A DNA stretch of 64,000 nt from Helicobacter_D sp964464895 (GTDB lineage: Bacteria > Campylobacterota > Campylobacteria > Campylobacterales > Helicobacteraceae): positions 1-64,000 of the forward strand of contig CAYXGY010000009.1 in assembly GCA_964464895.1 (NCBI GenBank), read 5' to 3'. The notes under the pieces are model-generated. The model made no database searches. It was given only the letters and a program-made list of their open reading frames with translations, and was not told where the DNA came from. Of the stretch, positions 61,762-64,000 are shown piece by piece. Position 1 is the stretch's first letter; each line of letters starts with the position of its first letter. The position numbers and the translations under genes were made by a program.

Positions 61762-62550
61762 ATGCAGTTTGCTGTTATTGGTAATCCGATTCACCACTCT
61801 CTCTCTCCTATTTTGCATAATTCTGCTTTCAAAGCCTTAAAAATTTGTGGCTTTTACGGTCGCTATTTATTAGAATCTCATCAGTCCTTTTTAAACCTTA
61901 AAAACCTGCACTTAAAAGGTGCTAATATCACTGTGCCTTACAAAGAAACTGCACTAAAATTATGCGACGAAGTTTTTGGTATTGCGCGTGAAATCGGTGC
62001 AGTCAATACCCTTGTCTTTAAAAGTGAGAAAATCTTAGGCTACAACACAGACGCATTAGGATTCTATCAATGTATCAAGCCACTCCATTTAAATAATGCT
62101 TTGATTATCGGTGCAGGAGGTTCTGCCAAAGCCATTGCGTGCATTTTAAGAGAAAAGGGCATATCCACAACGATTATCAACCGCTCTAAAGAACGTTTAG
62201 AGAATTTCGCACAAGCAGGATTCAAAACTGCAACCTTTGAAAGTTTTACCCCACAAGAAAAGTATGCAATCATTATCAACACTACACCTGCTGGACTTAC
62301 TAGCGATTCCCTCCCTTTGGATTGTGCGGTGCTTACCCCACTTTTAAGCTCTGCCAAACTCGCTTTTGACTTGGTTTATGGCATAGAAACTCCCTTTTTA
62401 AAACTTGCAAAAAACTTGAATATCCCACAGAGTGATGGCAAACAAATGCTTATCAATCAGGCGATTTTGGCATTTGAAATCTTTATGGAATCCCAAAAAA
62501 TCACGATTGATAAGACAATCTTGTGTCAAAGTATGCAAAACGCATTGTAA
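61762..62550 (+). CDS. aroE: Shikimate dehydrogenase
   Basis: A 262-aa NADP enzyme reducing 3-dehydroshikimate. 'VIGNPIHHSLSPILHN' binds shikimate, 'NITVPYKE' holds the catalytic Lys and 'LIIGAGGSAKAIACIL' the nucleotide. It follows the SH3 gene by 27 bp. Confidence 0.96.
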   Translation: MQFAVIGNPIHHSLSPILHNSAFKALKICGFYGRYLLESHQSFLNLKNLHLKGANITVPYKETALKLCDEVFGIAREIGAVNTLVFKSEKILGYNTDALGFYQCIKPLHLNNALIIGAGGSAKAIACILREKGISTTIINRSKERLENFAQAGFKTATFESFTPQEKYAIIINTTPAGLTSDSLPLDCAVLTPLLSSAKLAFDLVYGIETPFLKLAKNLNIPQSDGKQMLINQAILAFEIFMESQKITIDKTILCQSMQNAL

Positions 62551-62638
62551 ATACACAAAAACAATAAGGAAATCTATCTATGCGACCACCACTTCGAAAT
62601 ATTTTGCATTGATTCTAAAATATGTTTTATAGGCGATA

Positions 62639-63922
62639 ATGGAAAAGACTGCTTGCGCTAAACATCTCTATCTCGTGGGTGGTGCAGTGCGTGATAAACT
62701 CTTAAATCAACCTCTCAAAGACAAAGATTATGTCGCAGTTGGTTATAGCGAAGCAGACTTCAATCATTTGCCACGAGTGGGTAAAAGCTTCCCCGTTTTT
62801 TTGCGTGAAGACGGCTCACAAATTGCTTTAGCGCGAAGAGAGAGAAAAATTCACGTAGGCTATAATGGATTTTCTACACAAACGCACCAAGTCTCATTGG
62901 AAGAAGATTTGAAACGGAGGGATTTAACGGTTAATTCCATCGCATTAGATGAAACAAGTGGAGAATATTATGACCCCTTTGGCGGGATAAAAGACTTGCA
63001 AAACAAGATTCTACGACACACTTCAGAGGCTTTTTGCGAAGACCCTTTGCGCGTGCTTAGAATCGCAAGATTTCGCGCGCGTTTTGGAATCTGTTGGAAA
63101 ATCCACCCCAAAACTAAAGTGCTCATTTACAAAATGCGTGAAGAATTAAGATTCCTAGAACCAAACCGCGTTTATCAAGAGGTGGAATCTGTACTTAAAG
63201 CCCCCAACGCTTTTTTATTCTTTGAAACACTTTTTGAACTAGGCGTCTTGGACATTATTTTCCCTCATCTCTACGCACTTACAACACTCAAAGAGGGTAA
63301 TTTACACCACCTAGAAGCCTCGGTTTTTGCCCATACAATGGAAGTATTAAAGGTTACAGAATCGCTATTAAAGACAACTTTAGCTCCCACTGCCAACGAA
63401 TCTGATTTTGATAAACGAGCCTTGATTTTGAAATTCGCAGCTCTTTACCACGATATTGCGAAACCTTATTGTTATCGTCATTTTGGCAATTCTAGCGGAC
63501 ACGACAAATTAGAATACCTTTTGCCAGCCCTTGATATTCTGATTCCTCAATCTGTCCAAAAACCTATACTACAACTTATCAAGAATCATATTAAAATTTA
63601 TAAATTGGAGGAAATGCGTCCCTCTAAAGTGATAGATTTCTTTGATTCTTTTAAAAAAGATGAATCCTTATTGCGCCTACAAACTGCCTTATGGATTGCG
63701 GACAAACAGGGACGCATTAGCCAACAAGGTTTGGATTCCTCTCCTACTCCAAATCTAGCCTTTCAAGAGCGTTTATTGCGCACATTTAGGGCATTGAATG
63801 CCTATTCTCCCAAACTTTGGCTAGAATCCCAAAAAGTCTGCCCTAAAGGTGAAGCCATTAAAGCACATATTTTGCAAGAAAAAATCAAGATTTTAGATTC
63901 TGTGTTTTATCCAAAAGCCTAG
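62639..63922 (+). CDS. cca: CCA tRNA nucleotidyltransferase with HD domain
   Basis: A 427-aa class II nucleotidyltransferase adding CCA to tRNA 3' ends. 'LVGGAVRDKLL' and 'DKDYVAVG' form the catalytic head, 'RRDLTVNSIA' and 'EDPLRVLRIARFRARF' follow, and 'LYHDIAKP' marks an HD phosphohydrolase domain as in multifunctional CCA enzymes. It starts 88 bp after aroE. Confidence 0.92.
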   Translation: MEKTACAKHLYLVGGAVRDKLLNQPLKDKDYVAVGYSEADFNHLPRVGKSFPVFLREDGSQIALARRERKIHVGYNGFSTQTHQVSLEEDLKRRDLTVNSIALDETSGEYYDPFGGIKDLQNKILRHTSEAFCEDPLRVLRIARFRARFGICWKIHPKTKVLIYKMREELRFLEPNRVYQEVESVLKAPNAFLFFETLFELGVLDIIFPHLYALTTLKEGNLHHLEASVFAHTMEVLKVTESLLKTTLAPTANESDFDKRALILKFAALYHDIAKPYCYRHFGNSSGHDKLEYLLPALDILIPQSVQKPILQLIKNHIKIYKLEEMRPSKVIDFFDSFKKDESLLRLQTALWIADKQGRISQQGLDSSPTPNLAFQERLLRTFRALNAYSPKLWLESQKVCPKGEAIKAHILQEKIKILDSVFYPKA

Positions 63923-63936
63923 AATCTCTAGTTAGG

Positions 63937-64000
63937 CTACTCTGCCATAAATTCCGTCCCAATCCCTGCACTCGTAAAGAGTTCTAAGAGTAAAGAATGC
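63937..64000 (-). CDS. argB: Acetylglutamate kinase, C-terminal end only
   Basis: The last 20 codons at the window edge read 'HSLLLELFTSAGIGTEFMAE' and stop at 63937-63939. 'LLLELFT-GIGT' is the conserved C-terminus of ArgB, second step of arginine synthesis. The rest lies outside the window. Confidence 0.7.
   Translation of the reverse strand, partial: HSLLLELFTSAGIGTEFMAE

Noticed and set aside
1..64000. CRISPR arrays, rRNA and tRNA genes, insertion sequences, integrases
   Set aside because: No spaced repeat array, no cloverleaf or rRNA signature and no transposase or integrase frame was found on either strand.

Overview
This window looks like a chromosomal segment of a Helicobacter species (Campylobacterota), probably of the enterohepatic group rather than H. 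pylori. The signs are AT-rich core genes, the flgB-flgC-fliE-penicillin-binding-protein cluster behind a sigma54 promoter, an SH3-repeat gene next to aroE, a C-tail of argB at the right edge, and several phase-variable poly-G/C tracts. A full-length phosphoenolpyruvate carboxylase argues against H. pylori. The species cannot be fixed from the sequence alone.

Layout. 0.2-1.3 kb: a MerR regulator and a carboxymuconolactone-decarboxylase-family protein. 1.3-2.7 kb: a DNA alkylation repair protein and two genes broken by amber codons. 2.8-8.5 kb: a two-gene defence operon (type IIG restriction-modification enzyme plus a GHKL ATPase carrying a C-terminal nuclease-like domain). 8.7-16.1 kb: oxidoreductase clusters (four aldo/keto reductases, an F420/NADP-type reductase, a cyclophilin-like protein), with an EamA transporter and an arginase-like enzyme between them. 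16-21 kb: DUF4105/DUF3015 pair, HxlR/DinB pair, and a Dam-type methylase whose partner nuclease is decayed. 21-28 kb: ppc, a decayed locus and a phase-variable glycosyltransferase. 28-34.8 kb: argD, a second HxlR locus, a zinc alcohol dehydrogenase, the flagellar rod genes and a penicillin-binding protein. 34.8-39.8 kb: a BcgI-like restriction-modification operon with a mazEF pair inside it and a poly-G switch in its specificity gene. 40-49 kb: malic enzyme, AsmA-like protein, ileS, metK and a peroxiredoxin. 49-54 kb: four genes coupled by 4-bp overlaps (ttcA, a hypothetical, a nuclease-methyltransferase, an MFS exporter). 54-64 kb: rdgB, decayed small genes, ppk, purM, a repeat-switched heptosyltransferase-like gene, an SH3 protein, aroE, cca and the argB tail.

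Two themes stand out. First, four promoters (197, 8655, 13581, 30453) share TTGACA, an ACAC-TAG-like operator and TATAAT with exactly 19 bp between the hexamers. This is the spacing of MerR-activated promoters, and each drives redox genes, including the operon of the MerR gene itself. Within this proposed regulon several enzymes carry a Tat- or Sec-type leader fused in front of a domain that keeps its own Shine-Dalgarno and ATG, which suggests paired exported and cytosolic forms. The redox genes at 0.2-1.3, 8.7-11.5 and 30.6-31.7 kb are visibly GC-richer than the core genes, consistent with acquisition.

Second, the window is dense in DNA-modification and phase-variation machinery: three restriction-modification systems, one orphan methylase with a nuclease remnant, three long poly-G/C tracts, a 10-bp tandem repeat in a glycosyltransferase gene, and in-frame palindromic repeats inside the type IIG gene.
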